This document shows positions 14,666 through 23,602 of a DNA stretch of 32,079 bases, piece after piece. The DNA is from Deltaproteobacteria bacterium. Lineage in GTDB: Bacteria > Myxococcota_A > UBA9160 > SMWR01. The DNA lies in NCBI GenBank assembly GCA_019310965.1, contig JAFDDG010000046.1, positions 1 through 32,079 on the forward strand, read 5' to 3'. The notes beneath the pieces are model-generated. The model was not told the DNA's origin and made no database searches. It saw only the letters and a list, made by a program, of their open reading frames with translations. Numbering within the stretch: the first letter of the stretch is position 1; each line of letters starts with the position of its first letter. A program made the translations under genes and the position numbers.

Positions 14666-17362
14666 ATGTCCAAGCCCACCGACGCCGCTGCCGCGGCCGC
14701 ATCTGCCAAAGATCGCTTCGACGCCGCGATCGTCTCCCTGCTGCAGCGTTGGGTGGCACAGGTCCGCGCACGCGCTGGCCTCGTCAACACCGCGATTCTG
14801 CTGCTGACCATACCGCTGCTCCTCTTCGCGGCGTTGAATCTAGGCGTCAACGTCGACACGGTCCGCGTGTTGCATCCCGAGACCCCTTCTCGAATCACCC
14901 TCGAGGCATTTGCGGAGCTCTTCCCGATTCTCAACGACGCGGTGATCGTGGTCATCGACGCGCAGACTTCCGAGCAGGCACGCGACGCAGTAGACGAGCT
15001 GCAGGCGGCCCTCGCGGCCGAGCCAGAGCACTACCGCGACGTCTACGCCCCGGGGAGCGGCGACTTCTTCGCGCGCAACGGTCTGCTCTACCTGAGCTTG
15101 GATGAACTCGACGACTTCGCCGATGAGCTCTCACGGGCACAGCCGCTGATCGCGGAGCTCGAACACGGGCCCAACCTGGTAGACCTCGCCGAGCTGGTCG
15201 AGCAGGGGCTGGACAACCTGGCCGCGGACGGCAGCGACGACACGCGCTGGACGGCCGTGCTCGATCTAGTGGGCAACGCCACGCACGCGGTCCATCAGCA
15301 GCACCCCGTGCCAGTCTCCTGGGAGGAGCTGCTGCTGGGCGACGCCACTGAGGTTTCGACGCGCCGGGTCTTGTTCGTCGATGCCCGCATCGATCCCAAC
15401 TCGCTCTTCGACGCGCGGCGCGCGGGTGATCGCCTGCGGGAGATGGCGTCCGAGCTGAACTTCGGCCCGGAGCGCGGCGTCGTGATGCGTCTCACGGGCA
15501 ACCCGATGCTCAATTACGAGGAAATCGTCGGGCTGCTCTGGGACATCGGCGGCGGAGGCCTGCTCTGCTTCCTATTCGTTGTGATCGTGCTGCAGCGCGC
15601 ACTGCGTTCCTTCCGCATGGTCGTCGCGGCCGTCTCCACCCTGCTGATCGGCCTGGTGTGGACCGGGGCTTTCGCTGCGGCTGCAGTCGGCAACCTGAAC
15701 GTGGTGTCGCTCTCCTTCGCAATCCTGTTCATCGGCCTTGGAGTCGACTTCACGATTCATCTCGGGATGCATTACGCGGCAGCCCGCCGCAAGGGAGAGG
15801 GCGACGCGGAAGCGATGGACAACGCGCTCGAGCACGTGGGCAGCTCGTTGGTGATCTGCACGGCGACGACTGCGGTGGGTTTCTACTCGTTCATACCGAC
15901 CTACTACCTGGGTGTCGCCGAGCTGGGGCTGATCGCGGGCAGCGGGATGTTTGGGGTGCTCTTCCTGACGCTCACCTTCTTCCCTGCCCTGCTTTCGTCC
16001 TGGCTGTGGTCTCTGCCGGCCGAAGCGGCGCCACATACCTTCCGGCTGGAATCTCGAGCCACCCGCATGCTCGCGAAGCATCCGGCGGCGGTGCGCTGGG
16101 CCGCACTGGGCCTCGCGCTGGCCGCGCTCGCCACGATCCCCACGGCCAGCTTCGACGCCAATAGCGTGTTGATGCGCGACAGCGGAACCGAATCGGTGCA
16201 GACGTTCAACGAGCTGCTGACCGGCGAGGACGAAGAATCGCCATGGTTCGCAAACGCGCTCGCTCCCGATTTCGCAGCGGCTCGCGAGCTCGCCGATCGC
16301 CTCGCCGCACTCGAAGTGGTCTCAACCGCGATCACGATCGAAGACTACGTGCCGAGCGAGCAGGAGGAGAAGCGGGAGATGCTCGCGGACCTGGCCTTCC
16401 TGCTCCAGCCCGCCCCCCCGTCAAAGGCCGAAACGGCCACCCCGGAACAGGAACGCGCGGCACTGGCGCGGCTCGCAGCGCTGCTGCGCACGCGAACGGC
16501 CGAGGCCGTCGGCCCAGAGCTGGCAGCGAGCATGACCCGGCTCGAGGCAGAGATCGAAGACTTCCTCACCCATCCGGATCCCGACGCCAGCTTGCTGACG
16601 CAGCTGAAGGCGGTGCTGCTCGAGCCGCTCCCCCGGCACATCGCCCGGTTGCGGCGAGCGCTCGAGCCCGACACGGTGACGCTCGACGGCGTGCCGCACG
16701 AGATCACGCGTCGCATGATCTCGGCCGACGGCCGTGTCCGCGTGCAGGCGTTTCCCGAGAACGACCTGCGACAGAAGAACGAACTCGCGCGTTTCGTGCA
16801 CGCCGTGCTGGAAGTCGAGTCGACTGCGACCGGGATGGCCGTCAACCTCGTGGGCTTTGGCGACGCTACTGTGGATTCTTTCCGGCAGGCGCTCGTCTTG
16901 GCCTGCAGCCTGATCACGCTGCTGCTGCTCGTCCTATGGCGCCGCATCCGGGAGACACTGCTCGTGCTCGCGCCGTTGCTGCTCGGCGCCGCACTCACGG
17001 TCGCGGGGATGGTCGTACTCGGGCTTTCGTTCAACTTCGTCAACGTGGTCGTGATCCCCCTGCTGCTCGGCATCGGCGTCGACTCGGGCATTCACCTCGT
17101 GCACCGCGCCAGCTCCGCCGGAGGCCGGGGCAAGGACATGCTCGAAAGCACGACGGCTCGCGCGGTCCTGTTCAGCGCACTGACCACCATCGTGAGCTTC
17201 GGGGCGCTCGCGCTGTCATCGCACCGCGGCATGTCGAGCCTCGGTGTGCTGCTGATGACCGGGCTGATGTGGATGCTGCTGTGCAACCTGGTGGTACTTC
17301 CCGCGCTGCTCGATCGGTTCCCCGCTTCTGGGGGGCCGCATCGGGGACATCGGGGCGCATGA
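14666..17362 (+). CDS. hpnN: MMPL/RND-family hopanoid transporter HpnN
   Basis: A protein of 898 residues, close to the usual HpnN length. It is an inner-membrane, proton-driven RND carrier that moves hopanoids towards the outer membrane. A first membrane segment (about 39-60) is followed by a periplasmic loop with family phrases LFPILNDAVIVVID and YRDVYAPGSGDFFARNGLLYLSLDEL. A five- to six-helix block (about 290-450) contains GLGVDFTIHLGMHYA. A second segment and periplasmic loop cover about 475-735, with coiled Ala/Glu-rich stretches. The final helix block (about 740-895) contains GIGVDSGIHLVHR. The duplicated GxGVDxxIHL segments in TM4/TM10 positions are the RND proton-relay regions. No other hopanoid (hpn/shc) gene is in the window. 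Confidence 0.9.
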   Translation: MSKPTDAAAAAASAKDRFDAAIVSLLQRWVAQVRARAGLVNTAILLLTIPLLLFAALNLGVNVDTVRVLHPETPSRITLEAFAELFPILNDAVIVVIDAQTSEQARDAVDELQAALAAEPEHYRDVYAPGSGDFFARNGLLYLSLDELDDFADELSRAQPLIAELEHGPNLVDLAELVEQGLDNLAADGSDDTRWTAVLDLVGNATHAVHQQHPVPVSWEELLLGDATEVSTRRVLFVDARIDPNSLFDARRAGDRLREMASELNFGPERGVVMRLTGNPMLNYEEIVGLLWDIGGGGLLCFLFVVIVLQRALRSFRMVVAAVSTLLIGLVWTGAFAAAAVGNLNVVSLSFAILFIGLGVDFTIHLGMHYAAARRKGEGDAEAMDNALEHVGSSLVICTATTAVGFYSFIPTYYLGVAELGLIAGSGMFGVLFLTLTFFPALLSSWLWSLPAEAAPHTFRLESRATRMLAKHPAAVRWAALGLALAALATIPTASFDANSVLMRDSGTESVQTFNELLTGEDEESPWFANALAPDFAAARELADRLAALEVVSTAITIEDYVPSEQEEKREMLADLAFLLQPAPPSKAETATPEQERAALARLAALLRTRTAEAVGPELAASMTRLEAEIEDFLTHPDPDASLLTQLKAVLLEPLPRHIARLRRALEPDTVTLDGVPHEITRRMISADGRVRVQAFPENDLRQKNELARFVHAVLEVESTATGMAVNLVGFGDATVDSFRQALVLACSLITLLLLVLWRRIRETLLVLAPLLLGAALTVAGMVVLGLSFNFVNVVVIPLLLGIGVDSGIHLVHRASSAGGRGKDMLESTTARAVLFSALTTIVSFGALALSSHRGMSSLGVLLMTGLMWMLLCNLVVLPALLDRFPASGGPHRGHRGA

Positions 17363-17435
17363 CAGTGCGGGGAGCATCGGGCTTCACGCGGAAGCACACA
17401 GCGAATCTCTCTCCCGCCCCGGACGTGGCTCCGCT

Positions 17436-18188
17436 TCAGTTCTCCGCGAAGAAGGCGAGCACTTGCCGCAGCAGGAGGTCCCCCAGCAGGTAGGGGATGA
17501 CCGCGGCCAGCACGCCTACTCCCACCATCTCCATTCCCGACGCGAACCAATGTCGCAGGGTGAATCCCGTCTTCCAGACGCCGATGAAGAAGAGCGCGAG
17601 GAAGGTGGCGCAGGAAGCCGCCACGAGTCCAGCGAGCGGGTCAGCGACGACGGAGAAGGGGATGAGCGGGAAGAAGCCGCCGGCGAGAAAGGCGGCGAAC
17701 ATGATGCCGGCGACCTTCATCGGCGACTCGAAACGATCTTCGAAGAGCCCGAGCTCTTCTTCCATCATCACGGCGAGGAAGGTGTCGGGATCGCCGCAGA
17801 TCCGGTCCAGGATGATCTCGAGCTCCGCATCGGTGAAAGGTGCCTTGCTGAGGTAGATCTGACGCAGCTCCTCGCGCTCGACCTCGGGAGCCGCGATGAT
17901 CTCCTGCCGCTCTCGCACGATCTCGGCGCGGTGGTGCTCGATCTCGGACTTCGAGGAGATGTAGGCACCGATTCCCATCGAGATCGCGCCGCCGATGACA
18001 CCGGAGAGCGCTGCGACGGTGGCCTGTCCGCGGCTGAGCGCGCCGCCGATCGCACCCGCGGTGAGAGCGAGGATGGAAATGGCCCCGTCGTTGAAGCCAA
18101 AGACGATCTCGCGCACGTTCGTCCGCTTGTGCCACTGCTCGGCACTCTCGATATTCTCACGTGCCAGGCGCGTCGTCTGCTGGGGCAT
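17436..18188 (-). CDS. VIT1/CCC1-family Fe2+/Mn2+ transporter
   Basis: A protein of 250 residues from the ATG at 18188; the frame extends to 18227 but the extension adds only a non-conserved leader. The N-terminal segment EQWHKRTNVREIVFGFNDGAISILALTAG is characteristic of the family and carries TM1. A second helix (GVIGGAISMGIGAYIS) leads into a cytosolic, acidic helical domain (about 80-150: EREELRQIYLSKAPFTDAELE, MMEEELGLFED). Its Glu and Met residues form the metal-binding site in plant VIT1. Three more membrane helices follow. It would export or sequester Fe2+ or Mn2+. It converges with hpnN and lies 105 bp after the CBS gene on the same strand, a possible two-gene unit. Confidence 0.88.
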   Translation of the reverse strand: MPQQTTRLARENIESAEQWHKRTNVREIVFGFNDGAISILALTAGAIGGALSRGQATVAALSGVIGGAISMGIGAYISSKSEIEHHRAEIVRERQEIIAAPEVEREELRQIYLSKAPFTDAELEIILDRICGDPDTFLAVMMEEELGLFEDRFESPMKVAGIMFAAFLAGGFFPLIPFSVVADPLAGLVAASCATFLALFFIGVWKTGFTLRHWFASGMEMVGVGVLAAVIPYLLGDLLLRQVLAFFAEN

Positions 18189-18293
18189 GACGGGCCGAAG
18201 ACTAGCCGGGGCGCCCCGACACGGCACACGTATGTGGTAACGACCGCGCCGCTGGAGGCAATGCAGAGTGGCGTCGGGATTGCTTCACCCGAC

Positions 18294-18782
18294 TCAGCCG
18301 TCCCCCAGGCCGCGCTCCCCCATCAGCCGCAGCAGGTCGATGGCACTCACGATGCCCAGCAGCTGGTCGCCCTGCATGACGGGAACGCGGTGGAAACCCT
18401 CGCTGCTCATCAGGCGCGCCACCTCGCGCACGTCCGTATCCGGCTGCACGCGCCCCGGCGCCGGAGTCATCACGTCGCGCACCTGCAGCTTCGTCATGTG
18501 GTCGGCGATCTGCCGCGAGTCCCGGGCCAGATGCTCGAGCGCGGGGATGGGGATCGGAAACGGACTCGTATAGAAATCGGAGACTCGATTCGCCTCCACC
18601 TGCTCCTTGTAGAGCGCGCGCACCACATCGGCCCGCGAAACAATCCCCACCAGCTTCCCGTCCTCGAGCACCGGCGCACCGCTGATACGCGCCTCGATGA
18701 GTAGCTCGTCGAACTCGGTGATGGTCATGTCGGGCCGGACGCTGAGGACATCCCGGGTCATCACATCTGCTGCCGTGGGCAT
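18294..18782 (-). CDS. Two-CBS-domain regulatory protein
   Basis: A protein of 162 residues from the ATG at 18782, chosen because GGGGAGG lies just upstream and the first CBS domain begins immediately. CBS1 is about residues 1-60 (AADVMTRDVLSVRPDMTI ... GKLVGIVSRADVVRAL). A linker of about 35 residues follows. CBS2 is about 95-158 (VRDVMTPAPGRVQPDTDV ... DQLLGIVSAIDLLRLM). Paired CBS domains usually bind adenine nucleotides and sense energy state; stand-alone pairs regulate partner proteins. The metal transporter gene downstream could be a partner, but nothing proves it. Confidence 0.85.
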   Translation of the reverse strand: MPTAADVMTRDVLSVRPDMTITEFDELLIEARISGAPVLEDGKLVGIVSRADVVRALYKEQVEANRVSDFYTSPFPIPIPALEHLARDSRQIADHMTKLQVRDVMTPAPGRVQPDTDVREVARLMSSEGFHRVPVMQGDQLLGIVSAIDLLRLMGERGLGDG

Positions 18783-19319
18783 CACACCTCCCCGCGGCGC
18801 GCCTGCGGCGGCACCGCTTGCCAACTCGTTGTCTCGCATCACGCGCCGGTCAGCAGCGGCGCGACGACGGCATGGGCCCGGCATCGAGGGCCTCGGCACC
18901 CTGTCTGCTCAATCTGGCACTTCTCCTGGCATCGTGTTTAGCGCATTCGCAGCCCATTCTTCCTGCTCCCAGTGCTCTGGCCGCTCCTCGAAGGCCGGGC
19001 ATCGGGGCGGCTGCCTCTTCAGCGCGCGCGCGAGCACGAGCTCTCCAACCTGCTCCGCGGCCACCACGAGGCGCGCGCTCCATCGGGCGCGGCCTTCGAC
19101 GGGAAGCTGGACTCGCGGTCGTCATTCTCGAAACGGCGCTGCACTTCGCCGCCCCTACCAGGACGACGACGCGCCGGAACATTTGCACCGCACCCACGGG
19201 GCAGCCCTCCCCACCCAGGATGGCATTGGGGCAGAACGGGGCGCACGGAGGTACACTGCCGGCCACCCAGCCCGCAGCGTGGGCACCGGACTTGCTATGC
19301 CAGAGGGGCAGAGGCTGCC
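18783..19319. other. Divergent intergenic region, no assignable gene
   Basis: 537 bp between the divergent CBS and amino-acid dehydrogenase genes. Open frames cross it on both strands, but none gives a recognisable protein or continuous coding-like composition. It must hold the promoters of both flanking units. The only motif I can point to is TACACT at 19252-19257, 62 nt before the dehydrogenase ATG. Confidence 0.45.
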
Positions 19320-20432
19320 ATGGGAGACGCATTCCGCTTCGCCGACGAGCTGGGCCCCGCTCGCATCGTCCACGTCTACGAGCCCTCGCTGGGACTGCGG
19401 GGCACGCTGGTGGTCGACAACGTCGCCACCGGGCCGTCGATCGGCGGCCTGCGCATGGCGCCCGACGTGAGCACCGAGGAGTGCTTTCGGCTCGCACGGG
19501 CCATGACGCTCAAGAACGCCGCGGCGGGGCTACCCCACGGCGGCGGCAAATCCGTGCTCTACGGCGACCCTCGCATGCCGGCGGACCGCAAGGAGCAGCT
19601 GGTGCGCGCCATGGCCTGCGCACTGGGCGACTGCCAGGACTACATCTTCGGCCCCGACATGGGGACGGACGAGGTCTGCATGGCCTGGGTAAAGGCGGAG
19701 ATCGGGCGCTCCGTGGGCCTGCCGCGCGAGGTGGGCGGCATCCCGCTCGACGAGATCGGGGCCACCGGCATCGGCCTCGCCCATGCCAGCGAGATCGCCG
19801 CACGCGCATGCGATTTCGAGCTGGCGGGTGCCCGCGTCGCCATCCAGGGCTTCGGGGCCGTCGGCATCCACGCGGCGCGGCTGCTGGCGGAGAAGGAGGC
19901 GCGCATCGTCGCCGTGTCGGATTCGCGCGGCGCAACGCAGCGCCAGGATGGCCTCGACGTCGCGGCGCTCGTCGAGCACAAGCGCGCCGGCAAGCCGCTC
20001 AACGAATTCCCGGGCGGCGAACCTCTCGCGGGCGAGGCGCTCATCGACGTGGACTGCGAGATCTGGATACCGGCCGCGCGGCCCGACGCCATCCGCGAGG
20101 ACAACGTCGAGCGGCTGCGCGCGAGGCTCGTCGTGTCGGGCGCGAACATCTCGGTGACACCCGGCGCCGAGACCCAGCTTCACGAGCGCGGCGTGCTCAA
20201 CGTACCCGACTTCATTGCCAACGCGGGCGGCGTGATCTGCGCGGCCGTCGAGTACCACGGCGGCAGCGAAGCGCACGCCATCGCCACGATCGAAGAGAAG
20301 ATCTGCAGCAACGTCGAGGAGGTCCTGCAACAGGCGAAGCGGCGCGGCTGCCCGCCACGCGAGGCCGCCGCCGAGATCGCCGTGCAACGCGTGAAGCGCG
20401 CGATGACCTTCCGCCGCTGGTCGATCTTCTAA
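19320..20432 (+). CDS. Glu/Leu/Phe/Val-type amino-acid dehydrogenase
   Basis: A protein of 370 residues; the ATG at 19320 begins the conserved part, while the frame stays open far upstream without homology. It catalyses NAD(P)-dependent reversible oxidative deamination of an L-amino acid to the 2-oxoacid. Motifs are GLRGTLVVDNVATGPSIGGLRM (25-46), KNAAAGLPHGGGKSVLYGDPR (65-85, active-site Lys77), FGPDMGTDE (110-118, catalytic Asp113), GATGIG and the Rossmann loop GFGAVG (177-182). NAGGVICAAVEYHGG is near the C-terminus. The compact length (about 370) is nearer to Leu/Phe/Val dehydrogenases than to hexameric glutamate dehydrogenases (about 420-450). It is followed after 20 bp by three ferredoxin oxidoreductase genes, which could use its 2-oxoacid product. 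Confidence 0.87.
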   Translation: MGDAFRFADELGPARIVHVYEPSLGLRGTLVVDNVATGPSIGGLRMAPDVSTEECFRLARAMTLKNAAAGLPHGGGKSVLYGDPRMPADRKEQLVRAMACALGDCQDYIFGPDMGTDEVCMAWVKAEIGRSVGLPREVGGIPLDEIGATGIGLAHASEIAARACDFELAGARVAIQGFGAVGIHAARLLAEKEARIVAVSDSRGATQRQDGLDVAALVEHKRAGKPLNEFPGGEPLAGEALIDVDCEIWIPAARPDAIREDNVERLRARLVVSGANISVTPGAETQLHERGVLNVPDFIANAGGVICAAVEYHGGSEAHAIATIEEKICSNVEEVLQQAKRRGCPPREAAAEIAVQRVKRAMTFRRWSIF

Positions 20433-20452
20433 CCGCGAGGGAGGCCCAGCAG

Positions 20453-21379
20453 ATGTACCGCATCCGCTTTCACGGTCGCGGTGGCCAGGGTATGAAGACG
20501 GCGAGTCGCATCCTCGGAAGCGCCTTCTTCGCGGAGGGCTTCGAGGTACAGGACGCGCCGAGCTACGGCGCGGAGCGGCGCGGAGCGCCGATCTTCGCCA
20601 CGGTGCGGGCGGCCCACGCGCCGATTCTCGAGCGCGGCCCGATGCCACAGCCCGGATTGGTGATCGTGGCCGACGAGACGCTGTTGCCGATGGCCGCCGG
20701 CGGCGGCGTGCTGAGCGGCATGGGCGAGCGCGCGGTGCTGCTGCTCCACAGCGCTGTCGACGCCAACACGTGGAAGCAGCGCCTGCAGCTCGCCTGCCGA
20801 GTACTGACCCTGCCGCTCCGGCTCGAGGAGACGGGCGGTCGTGGCTTCGTCGGCGCGCTCTGCGCGGGCGCGGCGGCACGGCTCGTGGGCATCGTCTCCC
20901 GGGAGGCACTCGAGGGCGCCATCCGTCAGGAGCTGGCCGCGATGCCGGCGCAAGTGTTGGCCGCGAACCTCACGCAGGCGGGCGAGGCCTACGACGCCAT
21001 GAAGAAACACGCTGGCTGCGTGTGCGAGGCACCCGAGGCGCCGGCGCCGGGAGCCGTCGACGCGAATTGGATCGACCTGCCCTTCGAGGCCGCGGAGCTC
21101 TCGGCGCCCGACATTCACGGTGCACTCACGAGCATCCAGGTGCGCACCGGGCTCTGGCGCACGCTGCGCCCGGTGATCGATCCAGAACGCTGCAGCCGCT
21201 GCCACTGGCTCTGCGGCAGCCTGTGCCCGGACGCGGCCATCTCGCCCGAAGCCGAGGGCCTGCCGGTGATCGACTACGAGCACTGCAAGGGCTGCCTCGT
21301 CTGCGTCGCCGTATGCCCACGCCACGCGATCGAGAGCATCCCCGAGGCTCAGGCGCGAGAGCAGGAGGCCAGTCCGTGA
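20453..21379 (+). CDS. 2-oxoacid:ferredoxin oxidoreductase, fused gamma-delta subunit
   Basis: A protein of 308 residues starting at the ATG after a GGGAGG site. The gamma domain (about 1-185) begins with IRFHGRGGQGMKTASRILG (4-22), the conserved CoA-linked GxGGQG region, then SYGAERRGAPIFA. The delta, ferredoxin-like domain (about 240-298) has two cysteine sets. The first is Cys247-250-254-258 with spacing CX2CX3CX3CP. The second is Cys278-281-284-288 with normal CX2CX2CX3CP. The extra residue in the first set is unusual. An additional pair, Cys189 and Cys191, lies in the linker. The enzyme decarboxylates a 2-oxoacid to acyl-CoA with reduction of ferredoxin. Its stop overlaps the alpha-subunit start (GTGA). 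Confidence 0.9.
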   Translation: MYRIRFHGRGGQGMKTASRILGSAFFAEGFEVQDAPSYGAERRGAPIFATVRAAHAPILERGPMPQPGLVIVADETLLPMAAGGGVLSGMGERAVLLLHSAVDANTWKQRLQLACRVLTLPLRLEETGGRGFVGALCAGAAARLVGIVSREALEGAIRQELAAMPAQVLAANLTQAGEAYDAMKKHAGCVCEAPEAPAPGAVDANWIDLPFEAAELSAPDIHGALTSIQVRTGLWRTLRPVIDPERCSRCHWLCGSLCPDAAISPEAEGLPVIDYEHCKGCLVCVAVCPRHAIESIPEAQAREQEASP

Positions 21380-22638
21380 CGCGCAGACTTCTCACCGGCA
21401 ACGGCGCCGCGGCCTGGGGCGCGCGGCTCGCCGACGTCGACTACGTACCGGCGTTCCCGATCACGCCGCAGACCGAGATCATCGAGCAGCTCGGCGCCTG
21501 GATCGACGCCGGCGAGTTGCCGGCGCGCATGGTGACGCTCGAGTCCGAGCACTCGATGCTCACGGCCGCCGGTGCCGCCGCGGCGACGGGGGTGCGCGTC
21601 TTTACCGCGACCTCGAGCCAGGGGCTCCTCTACGCGATGGAGATGCTCTACACGGTGGCGGGCTGGCGCGCGCCCTTCGTGTTGGTGAACGTCTCCCGCG
21701 CACTGGCGGCCCCGGTGACGCTCGAGACCGACCACAACGACGTGCTCGCCGCACGCGACACGGGTTTCCTGCAGCTCCACTGCGCCACCTGCCAGGAAGT
21801 GCTCGACAGCGTGCTGCTGGCCTACCGGCTGGCCGAGCACCCACGCGTACGGCTGCCTGCGATCGTCAATCTCGACGGGTTCACGCTCTCGTTCACGCGC
21901 GAGCCGGTCGAGATTCCCGAGCCCGCGGTGGTGCGCCGCTTCCTCCCCGGCTTCGACCCGCAGAGCGTCCGCTTCCGCGCGAGCGAGCCGGTGAGCCAGG
22001 CCGTCGCAGTGCTGGGCGGCACCCCCTACTCGTATTTCCGCTACGAGATGCACCGCGCCACTGAGCAGGCCATCGCCGCCTTCGAGGAAGTGGCCGCTGA
22101 CTTCGAGCGCGCGACGGGCCGCCGCCACGCCGCCCTGGAGACTCACCGCATGAATGACGCAGAGATCGCTTTCGTGATGCTGGGCTCATTCGCGACCAAG
22201 GCCGTCGACGCCGTCGATCGTCTGCGTGAGTCGGGCGTTCGTGCGGGCCTCGTGCGGCCGCGCCTGGTGCGCCCGTGGCCGGCTGCGGCGCTGCGCGAGT
22301 CGCTGGCCGGCGTGCGCGGCGTGGCCGTTGTCGACCAGAACCTCTCGATGGGAAAGGGCGGCATTCTGCACGCCGAGCTGGCCAGCACCCTCTACGGTGT
22401 ACCCGACGCACCGGTGCTCACGAGCTTCATCGGAGGGCTCGGGGGGCGGAACATCGCGCCCGAGGAGTTCTTCCAGATGGCAAGCGTGACACGCGAGGCC
22501 GCGCAAACGGGACAGGCTCCCGAGCCGCGCCTGCTCTTCACCGCGCAGGAGTTGCGCGAAGTGCGCAGACTCCAGGGCATCGCACTCGCCGAGCGGCACG
22601 AAACGACGCACAGTGGCGCCGAAAGGAGTGCGCCGTGA
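21376..22638 (+). CDS. 2-oxoacid:ferredoxin oxidoreductase alpha subunit
   Basis: A protein of 420 residues from the GTG at 21376, which overlaps the gamma-delta stop by 4 bp and has GGAGG upstream. This subunit gives the TPP pyrimidine-binding half and the oxoacid pocket. Visible marks are GNGAAAWGARLADVDYVPAFPITPQTE (8-34), LESEHS (55-60, catalytic Glu region), TATSSQGLLYAMEML, ETDHNDVLAARDTGFLQLH (117-135) and the C-terminal transketolase-like domain with VVDQNLSMGKGG and IGGLGGRNI. The organisation matches pyruvate, 2-oxoisovalerate and phenylglyoxylate-type enzymes; I cannot tell which. Its stop overlaps the beta start. Confidence 0.9.
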   Translation: MTRRLLTGNGAAAWGARLADVDYVPAFPITPQTEIIEQLGAWIDAGELPARMVTLESEHSMLTAAGAAAATGVRVFTATSSQGLLYAMEMLYTVAGWRAPFVLVNVSRALAAPVTLETDHNDVLAARDTGFLQLHCATCQEVLDSVLLAYRLAEHPRVRLPAIVNLDGFTLSFTREPVEIPEPAVVRRFLPGFDPQSVRFRASEPVSQAVAVLGGTPYSYFRYEMHRATEQAIAAFEEVAADFERATGRRHAALETHRMNDAEIAFVMLGSFATKAVDAVDRLRESGVRAGLVRPRLVRPWPAAALRESLAGVRGVAVVDQNLSMGKGGILHAELASTLYGVPDAPVLTSFIGGLGGRNIAPEEFFQMASVTREAAQTGQAPEPRLLFTAQELREVRRLQGIALAERHETTHSGAERSAP

Positions 22639-23558
22639 GCGAGACGATCTACCGACGCATGTCGGATCTTCCCTCGACGCACCTTCTCGGCGGCGGTACG
22701 GCCATGTGCGCCGGCTGCGGTGGGCTCCAGGCGCTGCACCAGATCTACGACGTGCTCGGCACGAAGACCGTCTTCGTGAACGCTGCCGGCTGCATGACGC
22801 TGCTCTCCGTGTATCCCTTCACGCCCTTTCGCGGCTCGTGGCTCTACACCGCCATGGCCTCGGCGCCGGCCGGCGCCCAGGGCGTGCGAGACGCGCTCGA
22901 CATCCTGTGCGACAAGGGCCGGCTGCCACGCGACGAGGACCTGCAGGTGGTGACGCTCACAGGGGACGGCGCCGCCTACGGCATGGGCCTCTCCGCAACG
23001 TCGGGCGCCATCGACCGCAACCTCGACTTCCTCTACATCTGCTACGACAACGAGGGCTACGGCAACACGGGCCAGCAATCGTCACCGGCGACGCCCCACG
23101 GCGCGCACACGGCCACGGCTACCGGCCCGGCGGGGCACTCCGGCTTCAAGAAGGACCTCTTCGGCATCTGGGTGGCCAACAGGCCCGCCTACGTAGCGAC
23201 AGTGATCGGCACCGAGCCGCTCGATCTGGCGCGCAAGATCGAGAAGGCCGCGAAGCTCTCGGGCCCGCGCCTGATCCTCGCACTGGCGCCCTGCCCCACC
23301 GGCTGGGACTTCGACCCACAGCAGGCCGCCGAGATCGGTCGCCTGGCTGTGCGCACCGGCATCTTCCCGCTCAAGGAGTACCTGGACGGGCGCGTCGTCC
23401 ACACGAAGGTGAAGCGGCCGCGCACACCGGTGGAGGAGTACCTGAGAGCGCAGGGCCGCTTCCAGCACCTCTTCGAGCCCGAGCGTCGGCAAGACGTACT
23501 CGATGCGATCCAGGCACGCGTCGACGCCTACTGGGAGCACTGGGATCCGAGTCACTGA
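22635..23558 (+). CDS. 2-oxoacid:ferredoxin oxidoreductase beta subunit
   Basis: A protein of 307 residues from the GTG at 22635, with AAGGAG 7 bp upstream and a 4-bp overlap with the alpha gene. It carries the TPP diphosphate site, LTGDGAAYGMGLSATSGAIDRN (108-129) with the metal-binding YDNEGYGNTGQQ (138-149). It also carries the internal [4Fe-4S] cysteines, probably Cys25 and Cys28 (MCAGCGG), Cys53 (NAAGCM) and Cys220 (APCPTGW). These complete the alpha/beta/gamma-delta set, so the complex looks intact. It closes the operon and is convergent with the patatin gene 44 bp on; no clear terminator is visible in that gap. Confidence 0.9.
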   Translation: MSETIYRRMSDLPSTHLLGGGTAMCAGCGGLQALHQIYDVLGTKTVFVNAAGCMTLLSVYPFTPFRGSWLYTAMASAPAGAQGVRDALDILCDKGRLPRDEDLQVVTLTGDGAAYGMGLSATSGAIDRNLDFLYICYDNEGYGNTGQQSSPATPHGAHTATATGPAGHSGFKKDLFGIWVANRPAYVATVIGTEPLDLARKIEKAAKLSGPRLILALAPCPTGWDFDPQQAAEIGRLAVRTGIFPLKEYLDGRVVHTKVKRPRTPVEEYLRAQGRFQHLFEPERRQDVLDAIQARVDAYWEHWDPSH

Positions 23559-23602
23559 TCGCGGAAACCGAGGTGGGCGCGCGACGGGGCAATGCCAGCG
23601 CC

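Noticed and set aside
17381-17395. Small hairpin GCTTC-ACGCG-GAAGC between the convergent hpnN and VIT1/CCC1 genes
   Set aside because: The stem is only 5 bp and has no T-run on either strand, so it is too weak to call a terminator.
18818-19319. Possible small secreted protein before the amino-acid dehydrogenase (a signal-like stretch LLNLALLLASCLA)
   Set aside because: The frame continues into the dehydrogenase gene out of frame and becomes Arg/Ala-rich; no ribosome site or family resemblance.
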